Shown in pieces: positions 20,660-20,950 of a stretch of DNA of 20,950 bases (position 1 is its first letter; each line of letters opens with the position of its first letter). A program made the translations under genes and the position numbers. The notes below the pieces were generated by a model. The model did no database searches, was not told the DNA's origin, and worked only from the letters and a program-made list of their open reading frames with translations. Source of the DNA: Pelargonium cotyledonis (lineage: Eukaryota; Streptophyta; Magnoliopsida; Geraniales; Geraniaceae). Where the stretch lies: positions 1 to 20,950 of the forward strand of contig JAYMTA010001250.1 in assembly GCA_036897625.1 (NCBI GenBank), written 5' to 3'.

Positions 20660-20788
20660 CAAATTAACTAAGAGCCTAAGGGCTGGTGCGCAATTATCAT
20701 TTATTTATTCTTTACCATGGTTCCGCAATCAGCATGAGATTAACTATAGTTAATTTGCGCACCAGCCCTTAGGCTCTTAGTTAATTTG
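20660..20788. mobile_element. Foldback / MITE-like element with perfect 34-bp inverted repeats
   Basis: The left arm (20660-20693) and right arm (20755-20788) are perfect reverse complements over 34 bp, with a 61-bp loop. The arms contain AAGGGCTGGTGCGCAA at their inner side. The loop holds a 14-bp palindrome TTAACTATAGTTAA at 20740-20753. I see no coding sequence and no clear flanking target-site duplication. The transposon superfamily is unassigned, and it might be one end of a larger element that extends right. It lies 79 bp upstream of the start codon of the minus-strand gene. Confidence 0.7.
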
Positions 20789-20950
20789 TAGATCTGTTTC
20801 GGGGGCTGTTCGGTGCGGCGGTGAGGTCGGGGTATTGGTCTGCGAGTGGTGTGAGGCGGCGGCAGGTCGGCAGGTGTAGGCGGCTTGTTTGTTTTGGTAT
20901 TGGGAATCGCAGACGGGATGGTGCGGCGGTTTCGTGTGAGTGCTCAATGG
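20789..20950. other. G-rich, C-poor sequence at window end
   Basis: The base composition changes abruptly here to G/T-rich on the plus strand. An 11-bp direct repeat GGTGCGGCGGT occurs at 20812-20822 and 20920-20930. GGGGGCTGTTCGGTGCGG near 20801 partly resembles the arm motif GGGCTGGTGCGC. It could be the subterminal region of a transposon. No gene is supported. Confidence 0.45.

Noticed and set aside
20582..20662. N-terminal extension of the P-loop NTPase from a TTG codon at 20662
   Set aside because: There is no in-frame ATG upstream of 20581 and the extension enters the inverted-repeat arm. A non-AUG start is not supported.
20381..20753. Plus-strand frames of 85 and 111 codons at the right end
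   Set aside because: They are antisense shadows of exon 1 of the P-loop NTPase gene, which has clear conserved splice junctions.
1..20950. tRNA, rRNA, CRISPR or bacterial-type operons
   Set aside because: No cloverleaf, rRNA or spaced-repeat pattern was seen. The spliceosomal introns show that this is plant nuclear DNA.

Overview
This is a nuclear segment of a flowering plant, most likely a eudicot. The coding sequence is AT-rich, the introns are T-rich, and plant-type miniature transposons of the Stowaway class are present. I cannot name the species. The window holds two complete, intron-rich housekeeping-type genes in tail-to-tail orientation. I rebuilt their exons by hand from reading-frame continuity, splice consensus and family conservation.

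Left part (1-8.2 kb, + strand): a (GA)12 microsatellite, then a promoter and leader with a site II (TGGGCC) and a telo-box (TAGGGTTT) motif. Next comes a 17-exon gene (564-7888) for the alpha subunit of the cytosolic chaperonin TRiC/CCT (CCT1/TCP-1), 540 residues with all nucleotide-binding motifs intact. One of its introns must use a non-canonical GC donor (4827-4828). Its introns also carry a 30-bp and a 178-bp tandem duplication.

Middle (7.9-9.6 kb): the convergent 3' ends of the two genes. A clear 283-bp Stowaway-like MITE (8892-9174) lies in what is probably a 3'-UTR intron of the second gene.

Right part (9.6-20.6 kb, - strand): a 15-coding-exon gene (20581 down to 9614) for a 454-residue P-loop NTPase of the plant 2-phosphoglycerate-kinase-like family, related to LPA1 (low phytic acid 1). 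It has an intact Walker A motif and a low-complexity acidic/Ser-Asn linker encoded by one large exon. Its introns are long and hold a second degraded MITE-like repeat, a perfect 51-bp tandem duplication next to a splice donor, and a 40-bp GA/TC microsatellite that fills about a third of a 127-bp intron.

Right end (20.58-20.95 kb): the upstream side of the second gene is occupied by a perfect 34-bp inverted repeat with a 61-bp loop, followed by G-rich sequence. This looks like a foldback element or the end of a larger transposon.

The two genes have no evident functional link: protein folding against a putative sugar-phosphate/phytate-related kinase. I see no new multi-gene system. The points most worth checking are the GC-AG intron, the foldback element at the promoter of the second gene, and recent duplications close to splice sites.
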